Source: Vicia villosa
Taxonomy: Eukaryota; Streptophyta; Magnoliopsida; Fabales; Fabaceae
Direction: 5' to 3'
Length of the DNA stretch: 64,000 nucleotides
Assembly (NCBI RefSeq): GCF_029867415.1
Contig: NC_081180.1
Location: forward strand, 146,258,731-146,322,730
The position numbers and the translations under genes were made by a program. Shown piece after piece: positions 11,701 through 21,580 of the stretch; within the stretch, counting starts at the first letter, position 1; every line of letters starts with the position of its first letter. Under the pieces are notes generated by a model. That model was not told the origin of the DNA. It saw only the letters and a list, made by a program, of their open reading frames with translations, and did not search any database.

Positions 11701-12837
11701 TGCCCTTCATTTAATTACTTATTTCAGATTATTGTCTCGACCTTCTTATTTTAGGGTTAGAGACGTTCGCCTCTGAATTAGCCATACACTCACCCTTTTT
11801 TTTGTTTGCCATCTTTTCCTTTTCAGGGTTTGTCAAATGCCAAAGCTACGTGTATTGGTAACCCTAACTCTAATATTTTCTGTTTTAATTTTTAATTATA
11901 TCCCGCTGGTTTCAATTCCCCTCTCCTCCGCTGGTTACAATTTCCCTTCCCCATTATTATTGTTATATTATTGTGTGGTTAGTAATTCTAGGGAGTGCAA
12001 GCCTGTTAATTGAATTAGAATAACTAATTAAAAGATAAATATCTGAACATAATCACGTGATTGTTGCACACACGCACCCTTTTGGGTAACCTCTCTGTTG
12101 CCTGTTGCCTTGTTGCCTGTTGCCTTGTGTTTTTTGCAGAATAAGCCAAGTCCCTCGAATACGAGGATACCTCAGCCATGTTGCCTCGAATACTAAAGGT
12201 CATACGACCCTAAATGATGCTGCCTTCGATACACAATATGACCTCGACCCTCGGAAGTTGCCTACGGAAAAAGGCTGAGGTATCTTCTGGCTGCCTACGA
12301 ATAAGGCTTATTCTGATCCTTACCTTAGACTACCTGCCCTTCTATGGCATGGGACAGTCTTATGGCAAAGGATGCTTCGATGACCCTTCAACCTCCAAAC
12401 GAAAGGCTTCCTGCCCTCTTATGGCAAGGATAGACCCTTTCATTCTGAAAGGCAAAAAGAGACCTATCATCTGAGTTTAAGGTAATTGCCCCTAATTGCC
12501 TTGCAATGCTCAAACCTTTTTATTATATTCTTTCTCGTAATTTTTCAAAAGGGCAACGCTTATTCACAAGCTAAAGTCCCTATCTCTTTCATCTACCTTT
12601 TTTTTTCTAAACAAACGAGCAAGCAAAGCAATTAAGAGCCCATGGAAAACCATGGATGCAAAGGGTGCCTTACACCTTCCCTTTGCATAAATTACCCCCC
12701 GAACTTAGATTTCTTTTAAAAGGTTTTTTTCTGTTTCTTTTTGCCTTTCCGAATTTGTTTGGATAAAATAAAAGTCGGTGGCGACTCTTGCTTACCGCGA
12801 CATTTCGATTAATAAAAAGTCAGTTCACCGTATTACA
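8745..12837 (+). mobile_element. 3' LTR of Ogre-A, complete, 4093 bp
   Basis: It starts TGTCATACCCCAAAATTTGC after the polypurine tract and ends GTATTACA. From 8991 on it duplicates 1-3847 with two differences seen. The TATA box, tRNA-like segment and splice-like modules recur here at +8990. The flanking TCATG (12838-12842) would be the target duplication, but its partner is outside the window. The LTR interrupts ORF1 of Ogre-B; the last three codons of that open frame come from this LTR. Confidence 0.95.
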
Positions 12838-13796
12838 TCATGCAAGATCAATTCTTCTATTTGTTGCTCCGAAGGTTCACTATCCATAGAATGTCCTAAT
12901 TGACGCAATGCTAAAACGGGGTTATAATTAATACAACCAAGAGTCCCCATTAATGGCACATTGTCGAAATCTCCACATTTGTAAATGATCCTATCAGATT
13001 TTAATTTCTTTGCATACCATAGGATAGAATCGGCTTTAAGAGCCCTTAGCTTTTGAGACCACTCGTTCCTAGCAAGCTCTTTGATAAAGCAACTAGATTT
13101 GTAGAGATGAGAAGTCAACCAAGAATATAGCCAGTGGACACAACAAAATAGCATTCCTCTCTTCTTTTCATACTTTGTATGGATAGCATAGTAAATATTA
13201 GCGAGGATAGTCGGAGTAGGATCTTTTCCATAAACCTTAAAGGAAGTGAAAGCATGAATGGCAGCGGGATCAACATAATCAACATTTTTTGGCAATAAGA
13301 CAACTCCAAAAATCAAAAGAGCTAATAAATGTCCACAAATGTCCCATTGTTTCTTTTGAGCATACATTAAAGCTTGATTTTCTAAGTAAGATCTTTTGAT
13401 CCCATGCACATCCCCATCAGTTTTATAATTAGTCTTCAATTCCGTAGCAGATAACCCCAAAGCTTTTGCCAAATCTGAAAAGTCAACTTCTTTACCCGCA
13501 CCAGTATAGAATTCTTTTTTAATTTTTGAGAACCCCAAAGTAGCATCCATCTCTTCCAAAGTTGGAGCCAACTGAAAGTCTTGAAAAGTGAAGCACCTAA
13601 GCGGAGGGTCATAAAATTGAACCAAAGCAGTAATTGCTTCTTCTTGTACTCTCACCCTTAGCAAGTCCAAAATATTCCCATAGCGGATTACAAACCTATC
13701 CAAGGCACTTGATGGTAATTTCTCCTTGATTATTTTCAGCTTCTTGGTATCCGGAGTGGAAACGGAAAGGTGAACAATGGTCTTCTTGGTACTCAT
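12838..13796 (-). pseudogene. ORF1 of Ogre-B, truncated by Ogre-A insertion
   Basis: An open minus-strand frame gives about 320 native residues from ATG at 13796, starting MSTKKTIVHLSVSTPD. Features include RYGNILDLLRV, YDPPLRCFTFQDFQLAPTLE, GVVLLPKNVDYVDPAAIH and GCINYNPVLALRQLGH, which I recognise as the legume protein family often annotated as DUF7745, found as the extra ORF ahead of gag in Ogre elements. Its biochemical role is unknown. It lies 0.8 kb downstream (in element sense) of the Ogre-B primer site and LTR, exactly where ORF1 belongs. The reading frame is intact up to the point where the Ogre-A LTR breaks it, so the break is recent relative to frame decay. The remainder lies left of the window. 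Confidence 0.8.
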
Positions 13797-14569
13797 CCTT
13801 CCTACACATTCACCAAATAGAATATATTTTTTTTACATTTATATCATATTTTTTATTTACTATTTTTTTTTGTGGATAAAACATGATGAGGATGCAAATG
13901 AGAGATGATGCATGCAAACACACAAAAAAAGGAAATCATAGTAACAAAACAAATATATATATATATATATAAAACAAATCAAACACAATATTTTAAGAAA
14001 CCCAGGTTCATAGGTTCGACGTAGGGGGCTCTAGGGAGCCAACCTTTTATGGGGGGTTCTAGAAGGTCTCATGGGGTCATTCGTAGCCTCCGAGACTCTT
14101 TGTCTCTTCGGATTTTAAAACGACTCATTTTATCCATGAGGTTCGAATTTTTGGGGTAGGTTCTCGGAGAGATCAGCTAAGTATCCAGTCCAGCCCTCAA
14201 CAAAGTCAAGCCTCGTTTTGGACCTTTCCGAACACTCAACCCACTCCGAGTGGAGTTATCAGTGAGATTCGTAGGAGATTCGTACTCCCCTAGTGACCTC
14301 AAGGTTAACTCCCACATTTAAGGTTTAACTGACATAAAATAGAGCAAAATATACAATAATAAAGCAGATATCTTCAGGCAGATAAACAAACATAAAACAA
14401 ATAAACAAAGAAATAATTTAATGTACATTAAAAGATGAACCTCCCCCAAACCCTAAATGTGGCAATTTGCCAACCCTAAAATGCGCCACAAACCCTAAAC
14501 CACAAACCACGAACCATAAACCTAAACCCACTCAAGCCTTAGGAGCATAATAATTCACTAAAAGTGTTG
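13797..14569 (-). mobile_element. Untranslated leader of Ogre-B
   Basis: Non-coding stretch between the primer site and ORF1 of Ogre-B. It includes a short (AT)n run near 13961-13974 and, at 14440-14530, scattered CCCTAAA-like words that are too broken to be telomere repeat. Confidence 0.65.
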
Positions 14570-14587
14570 TCCCCAGCAGAGTCGCCA
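14570..14587 (-). other. Primer binding site of Ogre-B
   Basis: TCCCCAGCAGAGTCGCCA on the plus strand is the exact reverse complement of the Ogre-A primer site. It lies two bases from the LTR edge at 14590, fixing the element's orientation as minus. Confidence 0.88.
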
Positions 14588-14589
14588 GC

Positions 14590-17517
14590 TGTAGCAACCT
14601 GCCTAAAAATTATACTTAGAGAGTCGCCACCTATTCTGAAGGGCGAATAGGAAACCCTACACGGATAAGAGATTGAGGGTAAGTTATTATAATCAGGCTG
14701 AGGGAAGGTATGAGGCACCCTCAGCCCTTTCCTAAAGGCTAACAATCAAAGATTAGGGTTGCATGGCAGAAAATTAGGGAGAAATGTGGCAAACAGAATT
14801 TTAAGACATGATTGGGATTTTGAAGAGGGGGACTCGCCTTGTTGCCAAGTGCCTACGTACCTCCTTAGGGAGGATCAGAGTCTACGTAGTTCGGGAAGGG
14901 TTGTACGCCATTTAGAGTTGGAATTTGATTTGATACGGTTTTTTAGAGGCTTTTTTGGTCAGCCTATCGCAGTTTGGGTTTGTAATTGTAGTTTGAATGG
15001 AATTTAGAATTATTAGAATTTAGGGCGTACAACCCTGATTTGTCACTATTAACCGCGATAATCGATTGATTCAATTACCATAGTTAAAAGATTTGAAATT
15101 TGCATCACTACCAATTTTAATCGATTGATTCGATTATCACTAATAATGAATTAAGGTTTACTTTAATAATTTTTATAGAATTTTAAATGCATTGTTACCC
15201 CTCGCAATCGATTGATTCGATTAAAAAGAATGACAAGTTAAATCGAGGGAAAAAACGGTTAATCATCACAACTAATAAAATAGTTGCAACCATTTAACCA
15301 AATAATAGAAATCATATTTTATTTAATTAAATAACATTTTAATAAAAAAAATATTGTTATCCATAGCGATTAATCGATTTAATCGGCACGAATAACAAAT
15401 TATAATTCTTTGTAATTTAATTGTCATGTATTTATTTTTAAAAAAATATTATAATACAATTATTTAATTACATTAAAATAGATATTTTAATTAAAACAAA
15501 TAAAACAATTAAAATTATTAAGTTTATTAAGATTTTGGTTCAGTGTGGTCATTGTGAGGTTTATGTTATAGGGACTCAGTTATGGGCGTCAGATCTGAGG
15601 CTAGTGGAGGTTGAAGGCCAGATCTGGGAGGGTGTATGGTGAACTCCATAGGCATAGGCGCACAGGATCATGTTAGAAAATTCAGAAAAATAAATGGTGG
15701 AGGGGAGGCTCGAACCTGCGACCTCACCCTCCATGACACGCTTGGAAACCAACTCAGCCAGACGCCATTTGCGTTATGGAAACGCAACACTCACGCTATA
15801 TACAAAACGCAGTAACTGAAAGTAAAACGCCCGCGCGAATTCAAACTGCCCAGTGGCACGCGGACACCTCATCATCGTCCCCACCCCACCTGAGAAAACC
15901 TGCAAAAAACAGCTACGAATTTGCTACGATTTTTCCGTAGCAAATCAAGAACACCAAAATAGCGAATCGGACCTGGGAGTATAAAAATACTTCGCGACAC
16001 CCCTGTTCCATTCGTCTCGATCATACGAGCCTCCCTATATCCTTAATTCGTTCTAATTTTATCTCTATTGGAAAACCCCAATTTAAAACCCTAAAAGCTT
16101 AAACAGGCATCAATGGCAACACACAAACGAAACATGAAAACAGCCAACCAATCATCCAGAAATGTTCATGGCATTAAAACAAGCAAGATTATGCAATTAA
16201 ATTTTAATGAGGACGCATATATTGTTCAAATCGAAGAGGTTTTCGAAACGGCTTACCTTGCCAAATATGAGGCAATTCTGGGGGTGTTGAAGCAGAGCAA
16301 TGATCCAACCACGTTCAGAATCCCTCAATGAATCTTTTGCAACCGTTAATTCTTCTTGAAACCTCTTGAAACTCCAAAAACGAATCCAACCTCCTTGGTG
16401 ATTTTTCTTGTTCTTGCAAGTGTGCCTTTCTTTCCGATTTCCTCCCCTAATCCCATGCTTTAGGTTCAGTACTTATAGGGGAACGAATTAGGTTTAGAAA
16501 AGAGCCCAAAGAATCCTTGAATCCAATCTTGCCATGTTGAGAAATTTGATTTTCTTTCTTGAATGATAAGCTACTATTTTGGTCAAGATTTGATTTTATT
16601 TCTCCTTCATCCAATTACCACGAAATTAATAATATATTTTGTCATTAACATTGATTGGAAATCAACAAAATATATTTTCTAACAAAATATTTAATTTTCT
16701 TACTTATTTAAATCATAAAATCAATTTTTTATGAAATAAATGTTTAAAAAAACTAAATAATATGTTTAAATTTCGTGACATCTTATTTTGGGCATGTTAA
16801 TAACTTGTGGACCAAGTTTGCATAAGAAAACCATAGGCCCATTTGCAAAATTCCTTAATTTGAACCCTCCTTTTTCACATTTGGTCCTTCAAAATCACCT
16901 AACTTTGATCAAGCATATCTCCTTCAATTTTTAAGCTATGAGGGAGTTCTAATACTTTTTAGAAACCTCAAGAGGTCCTCTACAAGCCACTTTGGAATAT
17001 ATTTTTCATTTGAAGCTTTTATCTTGACCATATCCTCTTTGGGAAAAAACTGTTTCTGAAGGATGCCTGAAAATGACCTGTAATCTTTTGCCTTGTATCT
17101 TCTAAATGAAGCATTTCTAGCCTTGGCTTGTGAGACACAAAGTTGTAGAGAATTCAATTTCCTTCAAAATAGGCTTTGAGTGGGGAATTTCTGATGTTCC
17201 ATGTGAAAGTTATGCCCAGTCAAAGTTGGGTTGACTTTCTCCTAAGAAACCCTAATTTGAACCTTTTCATCTTTGTTCATCTCTGAATTTCTATTAATGG
17301 AATCATGATCAATTCTTGATCAAATGATGGTTATGCACCCCATACTTGATATTTGCCCAATGGTTAAAGTTTGGATCATGCCTTGATTATGATTGACCTT
17401 TCAATTTGGATCAGTTGACTGTGAATTATCTGGATTATGTGAATGAGCCATGCTTTGAGATTTGAGCCTTGCTTTTGTTATGAGAAAAGTGTGGGAGGTA
17501 AATTTTGGGGTATGACA
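14590..17517 (-). mobile_element. 5' LTR of Ogre-B, complete, 2928 bp
   Basis: On the minus strand it starts at 17517 with TGTCATACCCCAAAATTTAC and ends at 14590 in ...GCAGGTTGCTACA beside the primer site. The U3 part resembles Ogre-A, for example GAGGTTTCTAAAAAGT near 16958-16973 (minus) versus 445-460. The 3' half is unlike Ogre-A, so this is a separate subfamily. The short ORFs at 16113-16331 and 16936-17157 are not credible genes. Confidence 0.88.
15700..15770 (-). other. tRNA-like segment in the Ogre-B LTR
   Basis: On the minus strand a consensus A box TGGCTGAGTTGG (15749-15760) is followed by GGTTCGAGCC (15707-15716), one base off the B-box core. The spacing suits a tRNA-derived promoter, and the orientation is the element's own, as in Ogre-A. 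No full cloverleaf is evident. Confidence 0.55.
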
Positions 17518-17923
17518 GCTAGGTTCATCTTTATTGTGTTGGAAATCAAAAAAGCAGCATACTGCATCCAGATCATCAAATGAAGTAGAGTATAGAGCAT
17601 TGGCTTCTCTTACATGTGAAATTCAATGGTTGCAGTATTTGTTTCGCGATCTTCTTGTTGAATTTACTCAGCCGACCTTAGTTTTTTGTGACAGCAAGTC
17701 CGTAATATACTTGGCTCATAACCCTACCTTCCATGAGCGGAGTAAACATATTGAGTTGGACTGTCATGTCGTCCGTAAGAAGATTCAATCCAAGCTCATA
17801 CATTTACTCCTCATTTCTACTCACGATCAGCTTGCTGATATACTAACAAAGCCCTTATATTCTCCTGCACTTCGAAAGACTTTAGCCAAGTTGGGACTAT
17901 GTAGCATACACAGTCTAACTTAA
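17518..17923 (+). pseudogene. Ty1-copia pol 3' end (RNase H), truncated
   Basis: The frame reads LGSSLLCWKSKKQHTASRSS, then NEVEYRALASLTCEIQWLQY, CDSKSVIYLAHNP and RSKHIELDCHVVRKKI, ending in LADILTKPL and the stop at 17921-17923. This is the RNase H domain of Ty1-copia polyproteins, with the expected catalytic E (EVEYRAL) and D (CDSKS). No internal stop is present. The upstream gag, integrase and RT are missing because Ogre-B inserted precisely here; the frame starts one base after the Ogre-B LTR edge. A polypurine tract and the element's own 3' LTR follow directly. Confidence 0.88.
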
Positions 17924-17930
17924 GGGGGGC
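17922..17930 (+). other. Polypurine tract of the interrupted copia element
   Basis: AAGGGGGGC between the pol stop codon and the LTR start TGTTAGTATAG. Confidence 0.7.
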
Positions 17931-19200
17931 TGTTAGTATAGTTTATATCAGTTTGTATCTTGTACATAGTGTTAGAACAAGAATTGTTCTGATCAATATT
18001 CTTAGTTTTGATGATAACATTATATATGAATTTTGTATAAGACAATGTGGTACTCCAATCCTATGCATTTTCCATTTCAGGAAATATATAAAGAGTATGC
18101 ATAATTCAGCGCAAGAAGCACTGACTCAGAAGGTTCAAGTATGCAACATCAGAACATGCTCTCGTAAGACATCAGAAGATGGTCAAGCAGAATCAGAACA
18201 TGGTCTATGAAGCATCATAAGAACTTGAGTTCAGAAGCAGAAGCACTGAAGTTCTTATGGTATCACGCTAGAAGCACTTCAAAGTCAGAAGACAAGAATA
18301 TGCTTTGCACCAAGCTGAATGACTCTGATATTCAAACGTTGTATCTACAAAGATCATATCAGAAGCAAGTACAAGATGACAGGCTACGCCGACTGACAAA
18401 AGGAACGTTAGAAGCTATTAAAGACAAAGTCAGTTAAAGCAGGAAAAGCAAGGCTCGAGGTAGTTGACAAAAGAGTGAAACATTAAATGCAAAGCTGTAC
18501 GGAACACGCAACACATTAAATGCTCCCAACGGTCATCTTCTCATAACGCCTATAAATAGTGAAGTACTGATCAGAAGCAAGGTTACTAATTACCAATTCA
18601 CGAATAACTCTAACAAACTTGCTGAAACGCTGTTGAATCAAAAGCTATCAAACTTCATCTTCAACCTCACATTACTTTTGTAATATCTTAGTGAGAATCA
18701 AGCTTAGAACTTAAGAGAAATATCACAGTTGTGATTATAGCTTATTAAGAAGCATTGTAATACTCTTGTAAGAATTTGTTTTACATTTATTTGTAAAAGG
18801 TTCCTAGAGTGATCAAGGTGTGATCATAATGCTCTAGAAGACTTAGAAGGTATCTAAGTGGAAAACCATTGTAATCAAGGTTGATTAGTGGATTAAATCC
18901 TCAGTTGAGGTAAATCACTCTAAGGGGGTGGACTGGAGTAGTTTCGTTAACAACGAACCAGGATAAAAATCATTGTGCAATTGTTTTTATCTTAAGAGTT
19001 TTAAAGTCACACTTATTCAAACCCCCCTTTCTAAGTGTTTTTCTATCCTTCACATAGATTATACAATATTATTGTAGAATAGTATAGAACTAGTATATGT
19101 GTTACATTAGCACACTAGAGATTAACTTTATCCTCTTGTGTATATATTCAACCAATTGTAATATATTTTTGGTTAATGAAGAAGTTCACTTTTATCATAA
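17931..19200 (+). mobile_element. 3' LTR of the copia element, split by a solo LTR
   Basis: It starts TGTTAGTATAGTTTATATCA right after the polypurine tract. After 39 bases it is interrupted by the insert at 17970-19052 and resumes at about 19053 with CATAGATTATACAATATT. The right end is not certain; the text near 19200 (TTCACTTTTATCATAAC) is a reasonable end. Confidence 0.65.
17970..19052 (+). mobile_element. Solo LTR of Maximus/SIRE type with 5-bp target duplication
   Basis: It starts TGTTAGAACAAGAATTGTTC and ends CTAAGTGTTTTTCTATCCTTCA, 1083 bp, flanked by CATAG on both sides (17965-17969 and 19053-19057). The start, the AGAAGCA-rich middle and the CCCCCCTTTCTAAGTG end fit the SIRE/Maximus lineage of legume Ty1-copia. 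There is no internal region, so it is a product of LTR-LTR recombination. The small ORFs in it (17953-18437) are not genes. Confidence 0.88.
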
Positions 19201-20445
19201 CTGTTTTTTGTTACCACTGTAATTTTCTGTTAGGCTTCATCTTCTTCATGGATCTACATGGTGAACACTTCACCATTGACAATTATTCATCTATTTTAGT
19301 TTTCACACCCTGTTTTTATTAATTTTGCTCATGGTTTTGTCTAAAAAAGACTATTAGATTGGAGGCAATACAAAGAAGTAGAGGGTTGAGCCCGGGCGCG
19401 TGCCCAGGCTTGCTGGACTATAAAACCGCCCCTAGTGAAGTTGAACTTGTATTGTGACTTTTAATAGAGAATAAATATTGCATTTTTTTGTCTTTGCAAA
19501 TATATGAACTCGTGATCTTTAATAAAGAATAACTATTATATTTAACATTTTGAAAATGAGTTTATAGAGACGTCACATAGAACTATGAAATGATGTAACA
19601 CAAATAAATTTAAAAAGCTAGGATGTCTCGTAATATAATCCTTTTGATTTATATATTATATCAAGGGCTAAAAGAAAAATAAAAAAATATTTGGAAGAAT
19701 CAAAATAATTTTTCATCACAAATACTAAAACTAAAAAATAGTATACTTGTAGGGATCAATTAAATATTTAAATCAATTTTTTAAAATAATTTTATAGATA
19801 TTTGATAAATTTGTCAAATATCTATAAATACCTTGTCCCCATAACCAATGCAACATGAACCTTGTCCAACATCACCTCATTCTACTTCTCAACATTGTAG
19901 CAAGAAATTTTAAGTTGTCAACCAGAACTTCTTCAATTCCTTGTTGAACCTAGAAGAAGGTTCTCAACATCAATCTCAAAAGATTAAATATCCCTTAAGA
20001 AAAAAATTCAACTTCCAGTTTTGTGGATCCATTATCTTATTCAAGTATTTTCTTTAATGTGTGTTTGGATTAGCGATTGATAGAATTGATTTTGACATAA
20101 TTGAATTTGCTAGAATTGATCTTCTAAACTTTTTCATCCAAACTTTTAGTCCCTAATTCTAAAATCGTCGCTAAAATTGTCGCTAACTCAGCTGCTAAGT
20201 AATAAATTGTCGCTAAAATCGTCGCTTAGTTGCAAGAGGGACCCAAAGTATGGATGAAAAATTCTAAGAGGATCATTCTTTAAAGAAAATATTTTGAGGG
20301 ACTAAAAACGAAATTTGAGATATTTATGAGGATCACAAACATATTTAACTCTTTAATATATTATAATAGTTTATTTTTATGATTTTAAAGAAAACAAAAT
20401 TTCAATTTTAGTGTTTAAATTCACAAATATTTTTGTCTTTGTGTG
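19200..20445. other. Non-coding stretch with dispersed-repeat pieces
   Basis: No gene seen. 19436-19660 is one copy of the dispersed repeat at 20446-20800. Around 20050-20350 a segment with GTCGCTAAAAT words and GAGGGACTAAAAACGAAAT matches a related segment at about 30170-30265, so it is a multicopy intergenic repeat. Confidence 0.6.
19436..19660 (+). repeat. Dispersed direct repeat, copy 1
   Basis: Shares TTGAACTTGT, TGTGACTTT, GAACTCGTGAT and GTTTATAGAGAC blocks in the same order as 20446-20800, with many substitutions. The element type is not recognised. Confidence 0.7.
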
Positions 20446-20800
20446 GAGTTGAACTTGTGTTGTGACTTTCAACAAAGAATAAATATTACATTTTTTTTTA
20501 TCTTTGCAAATAGTTGAACTCGTGATTTTAATAAAGAATATCTATTGTATTTGACCTTTTAAAAATTAGTTTATAGAGACATCATGTAGAACAATGGAAT
20601 AATATGGCACAAATAAATTAAAAAGGCTACCATGCGCCCTAATATAATCATATAGAACAATGAAATAATATGGCACAAATAAATTAAAAAGGCTACCATG
20701 CGCCCTAATATAATCATATAGAACAATGGAATAATATGGCACAAATAAATTAAAAAGGCTACCATGCGCCCTAATATAATCCTTCTGATTTAATATATTA
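20446..20800 (+). repeat. Dispersed direct repeat, copy 2, with a 66-bp tandem expansion
   Basis: Matches copy 1 but contains three nearly identical 66-bp units, with TAGAACAATG starting at 20587, 20653 and 20719 (one substitution seen between units). Copy 1 has only one unit. Because 66 is a multiple of three, minus-strand ORFs appear with repeated peptides; these are artefacts. Confidence 0.85.
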
Positions 20801-20839
20801 TATAAATACAAATCTTCTAATTTAATGTATCTATATCCC

Positions 20840-21580
20840 ATGCTAACAAAAGTAAGGATGAAGGTAAAGAATCAACATACTTATAAATGGTTTATCCATT
20901 TCAATTAAAATGATCTAATAATAAATCAAAAAGTTCATAAGGACACTTCTGATCTGTTTGAAAACTCGATTTCTTACTGCCACCGTACATTTGGAGTCTT
21001 TCCACCGTGATTTTCAAAAGCTACTATTGATAGCTTATTTTTTATCGTGGTTTTTAATAAATTCTAAACAGGCTTCATAAGTATTTGAAGCTCAATATCT
21101 CAACCTATCAATCAACGAATCACTAAATTATGTTTCACAACCCTTAAATCAGCCCCCTCAATAATAAGAAGAGGGTAAACTTGTTTAGTGGCGTGGGCAG
21201 GTAGTAGTACTAGTAGCATTGCTATTGCTTTTTGTTTGTGTTTGGAGCCATTTTCACATCCCTGACAGCGTTTCAAACACGAATAGTGACGCATAGAACA
21301 AGAGTCAGTATTAGGAAACAAGAATAGGAATAGGCGGGGGTCAAAGTCCAAAAGCGTAAAACCTCTGGAAAAGAAAAGGACTGAAGAAAGAGAAAGAAAC
21401 ACACACAATAAAAAAAGAGAGCACGGAAATGGTCGGGTGCTCAACGCTGCACCTCATTTACTTCCCCACTCGTACTTCACATGACATAATCAATTCACTC
21501 TTCACCCTTTCTCTCTTTTATCAACACTACACTCATGTTTCTTCCACGTTCAACAACTGAACACAACTGAACAAAACAAA
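20840..21580. other. Upstream region of the NEK gene
   Basis: No credible coding sequence. The last 100 bases are pyrimidine-rich (CTTTCTCTCTTTTATC), as is common in plant 5' leaders. No clear TATA box could be assigned. The minus-strand ORF 21112-21444 is not supported by any family resemblance. Confidence 0.5.

Noticed and set aside
14440..14530. Interstitial telomere repeat
   Set aside because: CCCTAAA-like words occur but are spaced irregularly and not in tandem.
16113..16331. 72-residue plus ORF beginning MATHKRNMKTAN preceded by a TATA-like GTATAAAAATAC
   Set aside because: It looks like a tiny promoter-plus-gene but lies antisense inside the Ogre-B LTR, has no recognisable domain, and the TATA-like word is poorly placed. 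An antisense LTR promoter cannot be excluded, but no evidence supports it.
20566..20841. Minus-strand ORFs with repeated YIRAHGSLFNLFVPYY peptides
   Set aside because: Produced by the 66-bp tandem units, a multiple of three; no sign of a gene.
21112..21444. 110-residue minus ORF upstream of the NEK gene
   Set aside because: Composition looks like a translated pyrimidine/purine-rich leader in reverse; no family resemblance and it overlaps the likely promoter.
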